Shown here: positions 63,732 to 64,000 of the stretch, in pieces
How positions within the stretch are numbered: position 1 is the first letter of the stretch
Layout: every line of letters starts with the position of its first letter
DNA from: Watersipora subatra
Taxonomy: Eukaryota; Bryozoa; Gymnolaemata; Cheilostomatida; Watersiporidae
Length of the DNA: 64,000 bases
NCBI RefSeq assembly: GCF_963576615.1
Contig: NC_088708.1
Span: 56,221,196-56,285,195, forward strand
Direction: 5' to 3'
Program-made: the position numbers and the translations under genes
The notes under the pieces: generated by a model
Database searches by the model: none
What the model was told of the DNA's origin: nothing
The model's input: the letters and a program-made list of their open reading frames with translations, nothing else

Positions 63732-64000
63732 ACATGAACTTGCACAAAATTTTAGTATATTTTATCAGAAAGTATCGCTATTTTTCTATCATTTGCATTA
63801 ATTCTCGATATGACAAATCGCTGATGTGTTTTTTATACATTTTTCTTCTGAGTGTTTTAACCACGATCAAGTTTTGTCGATTTTAGTCTTGAAACATCCA
63901 GGCAATCAGATCACCTCAAACATCACAAACAATCGCACATGATGGAAAAATACCGATACTTTCTGATAAAATCTATGAAAGACTTAGTGTCTTTCACAAA
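63732..64000. mobile_element. TTAA-flanked foldback element, family 1 (copy 3, cut by window edge)
   Basis: Left TTAA at 63728-63731. The left arm has TTTTATCAGAAAGTATCGCT and the inverted right arm has TACTTTCTGATAAAATCTAT, with the GATCACCTCAAACATCA word as in copy 2. The right end falls outside the window. Confidence 0.72.

Overview
The window is from an intron-rich, AT-rich animal nuclear genome. Genes are split into small exons with GT/AG junctions and metazoan-type proteins (NASP, BTF3/beta-NAC, TMEM220, REX1BD). The rest is transposon relics, tRNA-derived SINEs and minisatellites. An invertebrate, perhaps a spiralian, is my guess; the sequence does not fix the species.

Layout. 1-7.2 kb: no firm gene; SINEs, a long TAG microsatellite, a 23-bp CACGTG repeat and a decayed reading frame. 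7.2-10.1 kb (+): a four-pass membrane protein made of two similar halves. 10.4-23.5 kb (-): a complete ten-exon gene, 891 codons, for a predicted type I membrane protein (signal peptide, PAN/apple-like domain, extracellular TPR-like helices, one membrane span, 90-residue tail). All nine splice junctions keep frame. 23.6-30.2 kb: intergenic, with SINE dimers and minisatellites. 30.2-37.8 kb (-): TMEM220 in three coding exons. 38-46 kb: a pogo/Tigger end, a LINE 3' relic, and inserted in it a full-length but decayed Ty3/gypsy element with LTRs, polypurine tract and 5-bp target duplication. 46.7-47.7 kb: a TTAA-flanked foldback element. 48.3-49.4 kb (-): a possible small two-exon gene. 49.7-58.2 kb (+): REX1BD in four exons, its introns holding Tigger and Tc1 relics. 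58.4-59.4 kb (-): BTF3, complete. 60.4 kb to the right edge (+): the 5' part of NASP with E2F-like promoter sites and an hAT element in an intron.

Gene arrangement: two tail-to-tail pairs (four-TM gene with PAN-TPR gene; REX1BD with BTF3) and one head-to-head pair (BTF3 with NASP). The most unusual signals are tandem arrays of consensus 5' splice sites inside introns of the PAN-TPR gene, one of which contains the real exon-1 donor; the PAN-plus-TPR receptor architecture; the duplicated four-TM protein; and several families of foldback elements that share a TTAA target.

Naming: 'SINE-A', 'SINE-B' and 'foldback family 1' are labels made up here for repeats recognised by comparing copies inside this window.
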